Shown: positions 1 to 8,837, numbered from the stretch's first letter. The stretch: DNA of 64,000 nt from Prevotellaceae bacterium KH2P17 (GCA_900199655.1 FZRE01000002.1:232239-296238), one strand, 5' to 3'. The notes: generated by a model from the sequence alone, not told the origin. Program-made: numbers and translations.

Positions 1-42
1 GGCCAGCAGCAGGGTTGTTATCAGATATTTGAAACTTCTCAT
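1..42 (-). CDS. N-terminal start of a secreted protein (cut by window edge)
   Basis: An ATG at 42-40 opens a frame beginning MRSFKYLITTLLLA, which looks like a signal peptide: one basic cluster and then a hydrophobic stretch. Only 14 codons are inside the window. It lies 56 bases downstream of the Ig-like lipoprotein gene on the same strand and is probably in its operon. The product cannot be identified from this fragment. Confidence 0.55.
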   Translation of the reverse strand, partial: MRSFKYLITTLLLA

Positions 43-98
43 TGGCTTATTCGTTTTAAATGTTTCGGCCGCACCGGATGCTGTCAGCCGCCGTGCTG

Positions 99-2144
99 TT
101 ACTTCCTTACGGTTACCACGTTGGCGGGCAACGGCACGCCCATTTTGCGTGCCCGCTCGGCGTTGCGGTACTTGATGGTTTTCTTCTTGTCGGCCTTCTG
201 TTGCGTTATCTCGGCCGATTTCTGCTCGTCGAGGCGCCGCACGGCGGGCTGCCAGGTCTTTCGCACCTCCCATTTGGCACGGCATTCTATCTTTTCAGGA
301 TAGTAGTAAACCTCTTCGGGCTGGCGGTCGAGGTCGTAGTCACCCGTGTCCCATCGGCCGTTTGCATTCTCATCGACTATCATCCGGAGGTAGTAGGTGT
401 CGGGGTTCACGTAGAAGAACTCTGCCGTACCGCTCGTGGTACTCACCTGCTTCTGCACTTTGTCCTGCTTGTCGAGGAGCTGGCAGATGACCGGTCGGCC
501 GTTCATGCCCTCCAGGTTCATTACGATGGTGGTGTACTCATCGTCATTGCGCACCTTGAAGCCCTGCTTCAGCTTGTCTGACACGTTGCCGTAGATGTCG
601 CGGAAGGCTGCGCTGTCTACCTCGAGACTGTACTCCACGCCCGGTCTCCACTCGCCGTAAAGCTCGTAAGTGCGCGGTATGGGGGGGTAGGGGCGCAGCA
701 GGAACCTGGCGCGATACCAGAGGGTGTCTATCTTAGAGTACAGGTGAACCTTGGCGGTGTCCATCTCCGCCAGCGGCACAGGGAAGGAGAAGAGGATGTT
801 CTGGTCGGGGTCAAACTGCGAGGGAGCCTTGATTTCGGGCTTCAGAGCCTCCGGGCGCCACACGGTTTCGTATTTGTCGCCACGCTTCTTAGCCCGGTCC
901 TGCCGCTTCTGCCACTCGTTGCGGCGGCGCTGCAGGTCCTTCAGGCGGCGGGCGTAAGGCTGTTTGGAGAGTATCTGGAGCGTGTCCGTCTGCATCACGA
1001 GCTGCCCCGCGGAGTCCGTCATCTCGTAAGCAAGCTGCACGCTGAGCGTGTCCTGGTTTACCAGAGCCGTGTCGCGCAGCCAATAAGTAATGGTGTCGCG
1101 CTTCTCGTTGGCCTCCACCAGGAAGGCATCTGCGGCGTTGAAGTTCAGCCCCTTGACCTCCGGAAGCTTGTTGCTGCCGTAACTGTAGAAGAGTGTAAAG
1201 TGGTTGGCATCCTGCCGTTCGGCCTTGATGAAGTAGCGGTCGGTGAGCACTTCGGTGAATGCTCGCAGCACTATGTCGTCCGGAAGGAAGTGAGTATAGC
1301 CCACGCGGGCTATGGAATCGATGTGCAGAGAGTCTCGCCAGAGGGTGTCCTGGCGCACATCGGGCTTCGAGGAAGGCACGATGACGTCGTGATTAAAGGC
1401 CAGTTTCTCGCTCTTCTGCGAGAAACGGTAGTCGCCGTCCACATCCTGAAGGGCGTAGATGCGGTAACTTCCGGGCGCTACTCCTTTGATAACGAAGCGT
1501 CCGCGACTGTCAGTCTTCGACACGCGGAGCATGGGCAGCTTGTGGAAAGCACTGTCCGACTGGTTGGCGTAGAGGCCTACGAGGATGCCCTTCACGGGCT
1601 CCAGGTTCTCTGCCTCGAGCACATGCCCGCTCACCTCCATCGTATCAATCTCGCTGCCGGTGGAGAAGCTGTAGGTAAAGTTGCCCAAGGGATTGTCTTC
1701 GTTGTTGTCGGTAATGGCGTCGGAGAAGTCGATGGTGTACGTTGTATTGGGTTTCAGCGAGTCTTTCAGCTCCACGACGATGCTCTTGCCCTGCCCTTTT
1801 ATCTCGGGTGCTTCCATCTGCGGAGGCGACACCACCACGTTTTCGGTGGGGTTGTCTATCTTGATGAACTCGTCAAAGTTTATGCGTATCTTGCGCCCGG
1901 TGATGCCTGTAGCCTTGTCGGCAGGCGTACTTCCAATAACGCGCGGCGGTGTTTCGTCGTACCAACCGCCGTCGGGCTGACCCATGCGGGCACACGACGA
2001 CACGGCAAACAGCGCCGTGAATGAAAAGAACAAGCCTGCCGCAACGCGCCCCAAAATGCGCAGCGCGCCGCCCGGACACCCACTCCCCGACCGTGGACGG
2101 TGCCCTCTCTGCAGCTCAAAAATGTGTTTCTCCGTTCTTCTCAT
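99..2144 (-). CDS. Ig-like domain (Big_5 type) lipoprotein
   Basis: This 681-residue protein has a hydrophobic segment ending in AVSSC (Cys 51), a lipobox, so it is probably an outer-membrane-anchored lipoprotein. Residues about 65-160 (from PPRVIGSTPADKATGI to FTYSFSTG) look like the SbsA/Big_5 Ig-like fold seen in Bacteroidetes surface proteins. Residues about 170-250 (SGHVLEAENLEPVKGILVGL, then SYRIYALQDVDGDYRF) look like a carboxypeptidase-regulatory-like beta sandwich. The C-terminus carries a calcium-binding-like DENANGRWDTGDYD stretch. The 50-residue basic leader before the lipobox is unusually long, so the true start may lie further in. A catalytic role is not apparent, and structural or binding functions are inferred. 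The next gene on the strand starts a secreted protein. Confidence 0.75.
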   Translation of the reverse strand: MRRTEKHIFELQRGHRPRSGSGCPGGALRILGRVAAGLFFSFTALFAVSSCARMGQPDGGWYDETPPRVIGSTPADKATGITGRKIRINFDEFIKIDNPTENVVVSPPQMEAPEIKGQGKSIVVELKDSLKPNTTYTIDFSDAITDNNEDNPLGNFTYSFSTGSEIDTMEVSGHVLEAENLEPVKGILVGLYANQSDSAFHKLPMLRVSKTDSRGRFVIKGVAPGSYRIYALQDVDGDYRFSQKSEKLAFNHDVIVPSSKPDVRQDTLWRDSLHIDSIARVGYTHFLPDDIVLRAFTEVLTDRYFIKAERQDANHFTLFYSYGSNKLPEVKGLNFNAADAFLVEANEKRDTITYWLRDTALVNQDTLSVQLAYEMTDSAGQLVMQTDTLQILSKQPYARRLKDLQRRRNEWQKRQDRAKKRGDKYETVWRPEALKPEIKAPSQFDPDQNILFSFPVPLAEMDTAKVHLYSKIDTLWYRARFLLRPYPPIPRTYELYGEWRPGVEYSLEVDSAAFRDIYGNVSDKLKQGFKVRNDDEYTTIVMNLEGMNGRPVICQLLDKQDKVQKQVSTTSGTAEFFYVNPDTYYLRMIVDENANGRWDTGDYDLDRQPEEVYYYPEKIECRAKWEVRKTWQPAVRRLDEQKSAEITQQKADKKKTIKYRNAERARKMGVPLPANVVTVRK

Positions 2145-2172
2145 TCGTCTTTTTCGCTTTACCTTATTATAT

Positions 2173-3696
2173 TCATTGTTCTTGGGTGGTTCCGTTGAGC
2201 TCCAGGAGTTCGTCTATATTCTTCCTGCTGTTGCTCAGTCTGGGCACCTTATGCTGCCCTCCGAGCTTGCCCTTTGACTTGAGCCAGTCGTTGAAAAGAT
2301 TAGGGCGGGCCTGCACAATCTGCAGATGTTGGAGCGTGACGTCGTGGAAACGCTTGGCCTCATAGTCGCTGTTGAGCTCCTGCAGGCGCCGGTCGAGCAA
2401 GTCGGAGAACTGCTGCAAGCTCTCCGGAGGCCTGCTGAACTCGATGAGCCACTGGTGCCTGCACTTGGCATTGGCATCCATGTAGATGGGCGCAGCCGTG
2501 TATTCGGCCACCTGGGCGCCCGTTTGTTCGCAGGCGTAGGCCAGCCCCCGCTCGGCGTTATCCATGATAAGCTCCTCGCCGAAGGCATTGATAAAGTACT
2601 TGGTGCGGCCGGTGATGACGAACTTATACGGCTTGCGGCTGGTAAACTGCACCGTATCGCCGATGAGATAGCGCCACAGTCCGCACGAAGTAGAGATGAG
2701 CATGGCGTAGTTACGCCCCAACTCCACACCCTCCAGCGGAACAACGGCGGGATGGTCGGTGCCGAATTCGTCCATTGGTATGAACTCATAGAACACGCCG
2801 TAGTCGAGCATGAGGAGCATGCTCCTGTCCGTCGGGTCGTCCTGAATGCCGAAGAAGCCCTCGCTGGCGTTGTAAGTTTCCATGTAGTGCATGCCCGGCG
2901 AGGTAATGATTTGCTCGTACTGGCTGCGGTAGGGCGTAAAGGCAATGCCGCCGTGGAAGAACACTTCCAGGTTTGGCCACACCTCGTTGATGTGCTGCTT
3001 GCCGCTCAGTTCGAGCACGCGAACCAGCACCGAGAGCATCCAGGAGGGAACTCCGGAGAGGTTGGTCACGTTCTTCCCTATGGTTTCGCGGGCTATGCGG
3101 TCGCGCTTCACCTCGAAATCAGAGAGCAGCGCCGTCTGCTTCTTCGGCACGCGCACTAAGTTGGCAACCGGATTGATGTTCTCTATCAGGATGGCGCTCA
3201 GGTCGCCCACCAGACTTCCGGGCAGGTTATAGTTGGGCGAATGGCTGCCGCCGAGGATGAGACTCTTGCCGTCGAACATCCTGCTCTGCGGATTGTTGCG
3301 CAGGTAGAGTGCCACTACATCGGCCCCACCTTTATAATGTATGTTGTGCAGACCTTCGGATGAAACGGGTATGAACTTGCTTTTGTCGTTCGTGGTGCCC
3401 GATGATTTGGCGTACCATTTTACCGTTCCGGGCCACAGCACGTCGTGTTCGCCGTGGCGCATGCGGTCTATACAGTCCTTCAGTTCTTCGTAAGTAGTTA
3501 CCGGAAGGCTGCGGGCAAAGTCGCTGTAAGAGCGTACCGCCCCCATTGCATACTTGCGTCCGTACTCCGTATGCTTACCTCTGCCCACAAGATATTCGAG
3601 CACCCGCTGCTGCAACTCATCCCCATCGCGAAGGTGATGCTTCAATTCACGCTGACGGGGAACGAACAGCTTGCCGGCAAAACTTGTTAAACTCAT
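2173..3696 (-). CDS. GH3 family acyl-acid adenylase-like protein
   Basis: This 507-residue protein resembles the GH3 auxin-responsive promoter family of the ANL adenylating superfamily. Plant members join amino acids to jasmonate or auxin through an acyl adenylate. The ATP-binding signature KSSGTTNDKSKFIPV is at about residues 94-108, followed by YNASEGFFGIQ (second adenylation motif) near 276 and the C-terminal hinge region YLIGDTVQFTSRKPYKFVITGRT. Length and order match bacterial GH3 homologues common in Bacteroidales, whose substrate is not established. It is cytoplasmic, with no signal peptide. The downstream lipoprotein gene begins 28 bases after its stop, so co-transcription is likely. 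Confidence 0.85.
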   Translation of the reverse strand: MSLTSFAGKLFVPRQRELKHHLRDGDELQQRVLEYLVGRGKHTEYGRKYAMGAVRSYSDFARSLPVTTYEELKDCIDRMRHGEHDVLWPGTVKWYAKSSGTTNDKSKFIPVSSEGLHNIHYKGGADVVALYLRNNPQSRMFDGKSLILGGSHSPNYNLPGSLVGDLSAILIENINPVANLVRVPKKQTALLSDFEVKRDRIARETIGKNVTNLSGVPSWMLSVLVRVLELSGKQHINEVWPNLEVFFHGGIAFTPYRSQYEQIITSPGMHYMETYNASEGFFGIQDDPTDRSMLLMLDYGVFYEFIPMDEFGTDHPAVVPLEGVELGRNYAMLISTSCGLWRYLIGDTVQFTSRKPYKFVITGRTKYFINAFGEELIMDNAERGLAYACEQTGAQVAEYTAAPIYMDANAKCRHQWLIEFSRPPESLQQFSDLLDRRLQELNSDYEAKRFHDVTLQHLQIVQARPNLFNDWLKSKGKLGGQHKVPRLSNSRKNIDELLELNGTTQEQ

Positions 3697-3721
3697 TGAT
3701 GCCTATTATCAGTTTAAGTTG

Positions 3722-3729
3722 CAAATTTA
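3722..3729 (-). promoter_or_regulatory. Probable -7 box for the GH3 gene
   Basis: Read on the minus strand this is TAAATTTG, matching the Bacteroidetes -7 consensus TAnnTTTG, 25 bases before the GH3 start codon. No convincing TTTG is seen 19-21 bases upstream. Confidence 0.5.
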
Positions 3730-3909
3730 GCCTAAACTTTCGGATTTAACGTACAATTTAAGATTTTTAATACTGTCTCCGCCCGTTTGTTTCTTGATGA
3801 CCTGGCACCGTGTTTATTACATTCAGCGCAGCTTATTTTACAAGACAAAGTAACAGAGGCAGGCAATTCACAATTCACAATTCACAATTCACAGGTTTTG
3901 AAGATATGC

Positions 3910-3975
3910 TTCAAGCCTCTTGAACGATACTTTCAAGGGCCTTGAAGATGCCGTTCAAGAGGCTTGAATGATACC
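3910..3975. repeat. Three 22-bp palindromic units (TTCAAG-N3-CTTGAA)
   Basis: Units start at 3910, 3932 and 3954. Each has a 15-bp dyad TTCAAG-N3-CTTGAA followed by a 7-bp spacer, exactly 22 bp per unit. The same 66-bp three-unit array recurs at 33938, 42131 and 63648, with a degenerate copy at 25852. All copies are intergenic. The array is preceded here by a short run of ATTCACA repeats (about 3866-3895). Confidence 0.9.
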
Positions 3976-4089
3976 TTTTATCTCCTTGTTTGTAAGTAGT
4001 TGGATATCAATAGTTTGCGTAACGGATACCAGTTAGCCTTCTTGCTATATTTATAAAAGTAGGTAATTGGGGTCTGCTTGTGGGCGTCA

Positions 4090-4268
4090 GCGTATCCTCC
4101 CCTTAGAAAGGGGAGGTTAGGAGGGGATGATATGTTAAGCAGCAAACTGCTAATTCGTAATTCATAATTCACAATTCATAATTCAGAAGGTGATGGTCTA
4201 TCCTTCAAGTTAGCTAATTCCTGCCATCAAATCATCCCCTCCTCCGCCTCCCCTTGGAAAGGGGAGGA
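4090..4268. repeat. MITE-like unit with about 39-bp inverted arms
   Basis: The left arm (about 4090-4128) is TATCCTCCCCTTAGAAAGGG followed by a G/A-rich half ending GGGGATGA. The right arm (about 4229-4268) is its near-perfect reverse complement. The interior is short and non-coding. The same arm pair recurs near 34317-34447, 34689-34826, 55502-55658 and 63891 to the window end. No transposase is encoded. Confidence 0.75.
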
Positions 4269-4347
4269 TACCGGTTTGTCTTCTTGCAAACCGTTGCTTG
4301 TTTGTTTCAAAAATGAAATAAGCATTCAGCAGCAGAAAAAATACTAT

Positions 4348-4500
4348 GTTACTCTGTCTTTAAAATAAGGAGACAGCACAACAAAATAATATCAGCAACG
4401 AAAAAAATACTCTGTTACTCTGTCTTTAAAAATGAGGAGCAAATCAGCTGGGAACATGCAGCAGACAAATGAAAAATTTGTTACTCTGTCTTTAAAAACC
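4348..4500. repeat. Array of GTTACTCTGTCTTT units at 66-bp spacing
   Basis: GTTACTCTGTCTTT begins at 4348, 4414 and 4480, intervals of exactly 66 bp (3 x 22). It is the reverse complement of the AAAGACAGAGTAAC motif that fills other gaps in this window. The spacers between copies are A-rich and diverged. No credible gene lies in the gap between the GH3 and ATPase genes (3697-4932). Confidence 0.85.
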
Positions 4501-4577
4501 AACTTTTCCACCCCAACTTTATAATTATTTTCTCTTTGTTTTTTAAAAGAAAAAAGAAAATGAATGGTATGATGTGG

Positions 4578-4895
4578 TGTTGATAAGTGCAAAACTCGAG
4601 GCCCGATTATTTGGTTATTCCGCTTTCAACATTCGGGTTGCAGTTATGCACACATCCACCTAATTTCTGATTGTTGGTTTTCAGCGAGATAGCATACTTA
4701 TTCACATGTTCGTAATAGATAGTGCAAAGTTGATAAGTTGATATCTTTTCAGCTGCCGAAAATGTGGAAATCGCTTTTAGAAGGGCGTAATAAACCTGTG
4801 GATATCCACGCTTTTGCGGCTCTCTGTCTGCCTACGTGCATATCTGCAAAGTTATGATGAGGTTGTAAACAGGGTTTTCCACAGGTTTATCAACA
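4578..4895. other. Cluster of DnaA-box-like 9-mers (candidate replication-initiator site)
   Basis: Sites resembling TTATCCACA or its complement occur at 4578 (TGTTGATAA), 4728 (AGTTGATAA), 4763 (TGTGGAAAT), 4797 (TGTGGATAT, overlapping ATATCCACG at 4802), 4875 (TTTTCCACA) and 4887 (TTATCAACA). A very A/T-rich stretch (about 4500-4560) adjoins. This layout is seen at origins, but none is a perfect consensus box and dnaA is not nearby, so the role is inferred only. Confidence 0.35.
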
Positions 4896-4932
4896 GGTTG
4901 TTGAAAAGCCAGCAGGGTTGTTTCAGCCGCCT

Positions 4933-6066
4933 TCAGACCATCATTTTTCGTTCAAACCACTTGCCGAATACGGGGTCGGTCAGGGTTATCTCGTCGCCTT
5001 TTACGGTGATGATGTCGCGTTCCAGCAGGGCTTTCTTCAGTCTGTTGATGTTTGAATAGCTTCCCAGTCGGTATTTTTCGCGTACCTGTGAACGGCCGAA
5101 GTTGTCGTTGATGCCGTCGATGATTGCACGGATAAAGTTCATCTGGTATTCCGAGAGCGGCTCTACCATCTGCATGAAGAGGATGTCGTTGGTGGCCAGC
5201 AGTTCGTTCATGGCCGCCTGCAGATGGGCTCTGGTAACGGTGTCGCCCTCCTTTGTCAGTGTAAAGACAAGCCACGAGAGCTGCTGCACGTAGGCCGAAT
5301 AATTGTCGACCAAGGTGCATATTTCTGCTGCCAGTGTGGGACTGATGCTGCGGTTGCCGTCGGCAAAGTGAGTGACGATGTAGTCCGTCCAGTCTGCAGT
5401 AGATATTTTGTCGAGCACTATCAGGTCACCGAACTGATAAAAGGGCATGCTCCTGTTCAGAAAAATGCTGCCCATGAGGTGGTGTTTGCTGCCGAAGAGA
5501 CAGTAGGACGTACGCTGCTGGTGCTGCCACACACTCCTGAGGCGGGCCTGCACTTGCTTGCTGTCGGCTATCTCGCCTATTTGTTGGAACTCGTCTATGC
5601 ACACCACAATCCTTTTTCCTTTCCTTTCGGCTATCTGTTCGACCAGAGAGAGTATCTCCTCCGGTGTATGCGTCTTGGGCGAAATGCCGAGTGAGACGCT
5701 GAACTGGATGTTGGGGTCGGGACTGAACGAAATCTTCGGCGAGAGCCGATAGATGAAGTCTTTGGCTTCCTCGAGCCAGAGTTCCTTGCGCGAGGCCGTT
5801 TGCTGCAGCACTGCCGCAGCCAGTTTGTTATAGAACTCGTACTCCGTCTTGCACCCGAAGATGTCAACATAAACCGTAATGAGCTCCGTCGGCGAGACCA
5901 AACCGCACACATGCCTCACCAGAGAGGTCTTGCCTAAGCGGCGGGGCGACATGAGTATCACGTTCACTCCATTTCTGAAATCGGTCAGCAGGCGCTCCGT
6001 TTCGGCCTTTCTGCCCGTAAAGTTATAGCCTGAAACAGCCACTCCGAAAACAAATTTGCGCTCCAT
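4933..6066 (-). CDS. AAA+ ATPase of the archaeal-ATPase/STAND-like type
   Basis: This 377-residue protein has a P-loop variant SPRRLGKTSLV at about residues 40-50 and a Walker B RIVVCIDEFQQI near 152-163. A winged-helix-like C-terminus follows (NFGRSQVREKYRLGSYSNINRLKKAL, EITLTDPVFGKWFERKM). This is the layout of the ATPase_2 family (COG1672-like), whose members are abundant in Bacteroidetes but poorly understood; defence, regulation and transposon-linked roles have all been proposed. It is cytoplasmic. It stands alone between repeats and an outer-membrane protein gene, and is preceded by three iterated dyads overlapping its promoter. Glycine-poor SPRRLGKT is normal for this family. Confidence 0.8.
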   Translation of the reverse strand: MERKFVFGVAVSGYNFTGRKAETERLLTDFRNGVNVILMSPRRLGKTSLVRHVCGLVSPTELITVYVDIFGCKTEYEFYNKLAAAVLQQTASRKELWLEEAKDFIYRLSPKISFSPDPNIQFSVSLGISPKTHTPEEILSLVEQIAERKGKRIVVCIDEFQQIGEIADSKQVQARLRSVWQHQQRTSYCLFGSKHHLMGSIFLNRSMPFYQFGDLIVLDKISTADWTDYIVTHFADGNRSISPTLAAEICTLVDNYSAYVQQLSWLVFTLTKEGDTVTRAHLQAAMNELLATNDILFMQMVEPLSEYQMNFIRAIIDGINDNFGRSQVREKYRLGSYSNINRLKKALLERDIITVKGDEITLTDPVFGKWFERKMMV

Positions 6067-6095
6067 AACTTTCTTGTTTCAAATGATTTACGCCG

Positions 6096-6164
6096 CAAAT
6101 ATAGGCTTTTATTTTCATTTACACAAGTATGTATCACACAAAGTTGTGTCACACAAGGTTGTGT
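6096..6164 (-). promoter_or_regulatory. Promoter and three iterated operators of the ATPase gene
   Basis: On the minus strand a CTTG -33 box (6127-6124) and TATATTTG -7 box (6103-6096) are separated by 20 bases. Upstream and overlapping the -33 are three 15-bp tandem units starting at 6121, 6136 and 6151. Two are perfect dyads, ACACAA-AG-TTGTGT and ACACAA-GG-TTGTGT, and the promoter-proximal one is degenerate. This is a repressor-type arrangement. The binding protein is unknown and could be the ATPase itself. Confidence 0.7.
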
Positions 6165-6294
6165 GACTTGTTTTTCAGCGTATTTAATGGGTGTTTTCAG
6201 CGTCGTTATCAACCGCCGGTAAAGGTGTAAAAGGCATGTTTCAGAAATTCTGAACGGCAGTTTCGCCTACCGCGGTTGCCGCAGGCGGGAGGCT

Positions 6295-7095
6295 TTAATA
6301 GTCGTCATCATCGCCCATCAGCAAGTTTAAAAGGTTGTCGGCATCCTTTATGGTGAACGAGAAAGGAAAGGTAAACTTGAGCCCGAAGGCCAGGGCATGG
6401 CGGTGGATGCTGCCATGCGAGAGGCTGGTGGCGCTGCTGTCGGTGTAGCGGGAGCGGATATCGGCGTGGGAATTGATGCCCATGCGGTAGCCGTACGTTA
6501 CCTGCAACGCTACCGATGACAGGATATAGAGGTCTACACCCACCAAGGGAGCCACGCTGAAGCGTGGCAGGCGGATGGTTGCCGTACGCTCGTAGGCCTT
6601 GCTGACGGGCGTGGCGCTGCTGGTCATGGTGAGAGTTTGGCGCGTGGAACCGAGGGTGCAGAACGCGTCGAGGCCTATGTAAGGCTGCACCATCCACTCT
6701 TTTGGGGCGGGATACCAGCGTCCGCCGAGCATTGCCTGCTGCAAGTTGGCCGAGAGATCCTGCCCCTGATAGTTGAGTTCCTCCTTCTCATAGCCCGCCG
6801 TAAGGCTGAAGTGGGAGGCGGGAATGAAGTATTCGGCATGCAGAGAGGTCATGAGTCCCGTCTTCACACCGGGCAACGAAGAGTTAATGGACTGCCCCGT
6901 GGTGTGCAGGTCGGTAAGCTTCACGGGGCCCAAAGCACCGTCCAGGGCCCACCGCCGCTCGCTGTCGGCATCCTGTGCCGGGGTCTCGAGAGGTATCAGT
7001 AATAAGAAAATGAAAAGAAAGAAAGCCGGTTTCAGCCTTCTGCTGCAGCAAAGGGCGGCCGGCAACGCATGTTGGTTAAAACTTAAACGGCTCAT
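6295..7095 (-). CDS. Outer-membrane beta-barrel-like protein
   Basis: The 266-residue product has a basic N-terminus, a long hydrophobic segment (residues about 24-36) and PAQDA, a likely signal peptidase site. The mature part alternates short strands such as HFSLTAGYEKEELNY, MLGGRWYPAPKEWMVQPYIG, FSVAPLVGVDLYILSSVALQ and HALAFGLKFTFPFSF, typical of small eight-stranded outer-membrane barrels in Bacteroidetes. It ends in an acidic MGDDDDY rather than an aromatic terminal strand. No specific family is recognised. It is separated from the upstream ATPase gene by 228 bases without genes. Confidence 0.6.
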   Translation of the reverse strand: MSRLSFNQHALPAALCCSRRLKPAFFLFIFLLLIPLETPAQDADSERRWALDGALGPVKLTDLHTTGQSINSSLPGVKTGLMTSLHAEYFIPASHFSLTAGYEKEELNYQGQDLSANLQQAMLGGRWYPAPKEWMVQPYIGLDAFCTLGSTRQTLTMTSSATPVSKAYERTATIRLPRFSVAPLVGVDLYILSSVALQVTYGYRMGINSHADIRSRYTDSSATSLSHGSIHRHALAFGLKFTFPFSFTIKDADNLLNLLMGDDDDY

Positions 7096-7338
7096 CTTAA
7101 AAGGCCGCCACGGCGGCTGTTACACTTCTTTTGTAAAGACATAAATGGCTTGAAACTCATGTTGCATGATGAAAAAGCCCTTTCCGGCCTCGGTTGTCAG
7201 GAGGGAAGCAGAACTAATACTAAGTGTATCTCCGCCCTTCTTTCGCAAGAGGCAGAGAGTTGAAAATTTGAAGCAAAAAGACTTCCCCGCCCGTCCGGTA
7301 AGACCGGGAGTAGGGCTTTGTTTTTTATTTGTTTGCCG

Positions 7339-7707
7339 TCAGTGCAGTCCGAAGGCCGTTTTCCAGAGCTTGTAGTTTTCGTGTTCCAGCGGATGAACGT
7401 GTCCGTCAGCTCGTATAACCTTATTGATAAACCCGCGGATGCTCTTCAGTATGGCCTGCCTTTCGGGCTCGCTGAAGCCGTCGAGCACCTCTCTTGTGCC
7501 GTCAACGATTTCGTTCAGGGTGTATTTCTTGTCCAATGAGGCCTGAATATCGGCCTCCATCTCGGCCGTGATGTCGCCTATCTGCTTGATGCCTGATACG
7601 AACTCGTCAATGTATTCTTTCTCTCTGCGCTGATAAATGCCGTCGGCATTGGCGAAGAAGAGTCCCGTCTGCGCCATCAGCTTTACTATTGCGGTGATTT
7701 TTTCCAT
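7339..7707 (-). CDS. TerB-like (tellurite-resistance B family) protein
   Basis: The 122-residue helical protein has two acidic helix-turn motifs spaced as in TerB/YebE proteins: ADGIYQRREKEYIDEF (about residues 20-35) and ADGHVHPLEHENYKLW (about 100-115). TerB folds bind divalent metal and act at the membrane or in stress responses; that role here is an inference. No signal peptide is seen. It follows a 67-residue gene by 33 bases on the same strand and is probably co-transcribed with it. Confidence 0.65.
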   Translation of the reverse strand: MEKITAIVKLMAQTGLFFANADGIYQRREKEYIDEFVSGIKQIGDITAEMEADIQASLDKKYTLNEIVDGTREVLDGFSEPERQAILKSIRGFINKVIRADGHVHPLEHENYKLWKTAFGLH

Positions 7708-7740
7708 TGTTTTTACTCCTAAGGTTCATGTTTCTTACGG

Positions 7741-7944
7741 TCATTCCGGTTTCTTGTCGAACGACTTCCCGGCCAGTCCGATGACGCCGATAACGCTCTT
7801 CGCCATCTGACTTAGCTTCTCCGAGCTTATTCCGACCTTGCCGAGCGTTTCGCTGATCTTGCCGTCCTGCAGTTTTTCTTTTGCCGATTCAATCATTGAA
7901 TTGGCCACATCGCTTTTGAGAATGTTTTCCAAGAAGTTCCCCAT
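7741..7944 (-). CDS. Small conserved-looking hypothetical protein (67 aa)
   Basis: A short amphipathic helical protein starting MGNFLENILKSDVANSMIES and ending AGKSFDKKPE, with Gly-rich turns but no cysteine pairs or known motif. A Bacteroidetes promoter lies upstream and a TerB-like gene 33 bases downstream, which supports expression. The function is not recognised. Helical repeats of this sort occur in proteins found next to TerB-family genes, so a shared role is possible. Confidence 0.6.
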   Translation of the reverse strand: MGNFLENILKSDVANSMIESAKEKLQDGKISETLGKVGISSEKLSQMAKSVIGVIGLAGKSFDKKPE

Positions 7945-7986
7945 AATTGCGTTTGATATTAGTTATAATATAATAATGTGTCGCCA

Positions 7987-8017
7987 CAAAGATAGGGAAA
8001 TAATTTAAAACGGCAAG
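7987..8017 (-). promoter_or_regulatory. Promoter for the 67-aa/TerB operon
   Basis: Minus-strand -33 CTTG (8017-8014) and -7 TATCTTTG (7994-7987) separated by 19 bases, about 43 bases before the start codon at 7944. Confidence 0.65.
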
Positions 8018-8135
8018 GAAAAAACAAATTATTTTACTCAAATAATGATGCTGAACGGCCGGATTACGGTTGCAGAAAGCATTCACCACGCTTCCTGAAG
8101 GGCTGTACCGGGCGCGGCGATAGCCGTGAGCAGGG

Positions 8136-8783
8136 CTACAGCTGGCCGTTCTCAACCTGTAGCACGATACGCTCCGTGAGGCGATCTACGCCCTCGGGGT
8201 CGTACTGCTTCTTCAGACTGGCGCCGAAGAACCACGCAAACGCCTGGTAAACTCCGGCCCTGGTAGGACCGAGGAAGGCCTGAATGAGATTGTAGGACGA
8301 CGAGTTACACTCGCGGTAAATGAGCTTGATGAGCAGCTTACCCTGCTGGTAGGTGAGCTTCTTCATGCGGGGCGTGTACTCTTTCTTGATGCTGTATTCC
8401 ACACGACGCATGTGTTCGTCACGCGCCTTCTTATTGGGCAGCGTCTGCAAATACTCCCCCGTCTCGATGATAATGGCCCTGCACTCCTTGGCAATGGGCA
8501 GTACCTTCTTGACATTATACACCAACCGGTTGTATCGGGCACGCTCTGCAGCATTGCTGAACACCGGAACAGGGTACACGTAGAGCGGGTTCAGCTCCAC
8601 GTACTGTATGGAGTCGGCGCCATAGAGCACCTTTCCCACCTTTACCTTAGGCTCAAAGGTGGGCGTATCCATGTTTATCGGGCGGTCTTCGGGGTTGATG
8701 TGGCCCGGCTTGTCGTCCTGGGCAAGCAGCTGCAGGGGGGCCAGCAGCGCCGCGAAAACCAGTATGCAGAACTTTACTTTCAT
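8136..8783 (-). CDS. DUF4294 family exported protein
   Basis: This 215-residue protein has a clear signal peptide (MKVKFCILVFAALLAPLQLLAQ), with the mature part probably periplasmic. The core VRYN-type helical region (ARYNRLVYNVKKVLPIAKECRAIIIETGEYLQ, then KLTYQQGKLLIKLIYRECNSSSYNLIQAFLGP and AGVYQAFAWFFGASLKKQYDP) is the DUF4294 signature found throughout Bacteroidetes. The family has no established function. It is transcribed divergently from the helix-hairpin-helix gene, with the two promoters back to back. Confidence 0.85.
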   Translation of the reverse strand: MKVKFCILVFAALLAPLQLLAQDDKPGHINPEDRPINMDTPTFEPKVKVGKVLYGADSIQYVELNPLYVYPVPVFSNAAERARYNRLVYNVKKVLPIAKECRAIIIETGEYLQTLPNKKARDEHMRRVEYSIKKEYTPRMKKLTYQQGKLLIKLIYRECNSSSYNLIQAFLGPTRAGVYQAFAWFFGASLKKQYDPEGVDRLTERIVLQVENGQL

Positions 8784-8791
8784 TGCAATGG

Positions 8792-8823
8792 CAAAGATAC
8801 AGATAAGTTGTCAGCCGGAGAAA
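8792..8823 (-). promoter_or_regulatory. Promoter of the DUF4294 gene
   Basis: Minus-strand -7 TATCTTTG (8799-8792) with a 3-of-4 match to TTTG (TTTC, 8823-8820) exactly 20 bases upstream. The leader to the start codon at 8783 is very short. Confidence 0.65.
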
Positions 8824-8837
8824 AAATTTCTTTTTTA

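Noticed and set aside
4392..4592. A 66-codon minus-strand frame between GH3 and the ATPase gene.
   Set aside because: It crosses the GTTACTCTGTC repeats, has low-complexity content and no family resemblance.
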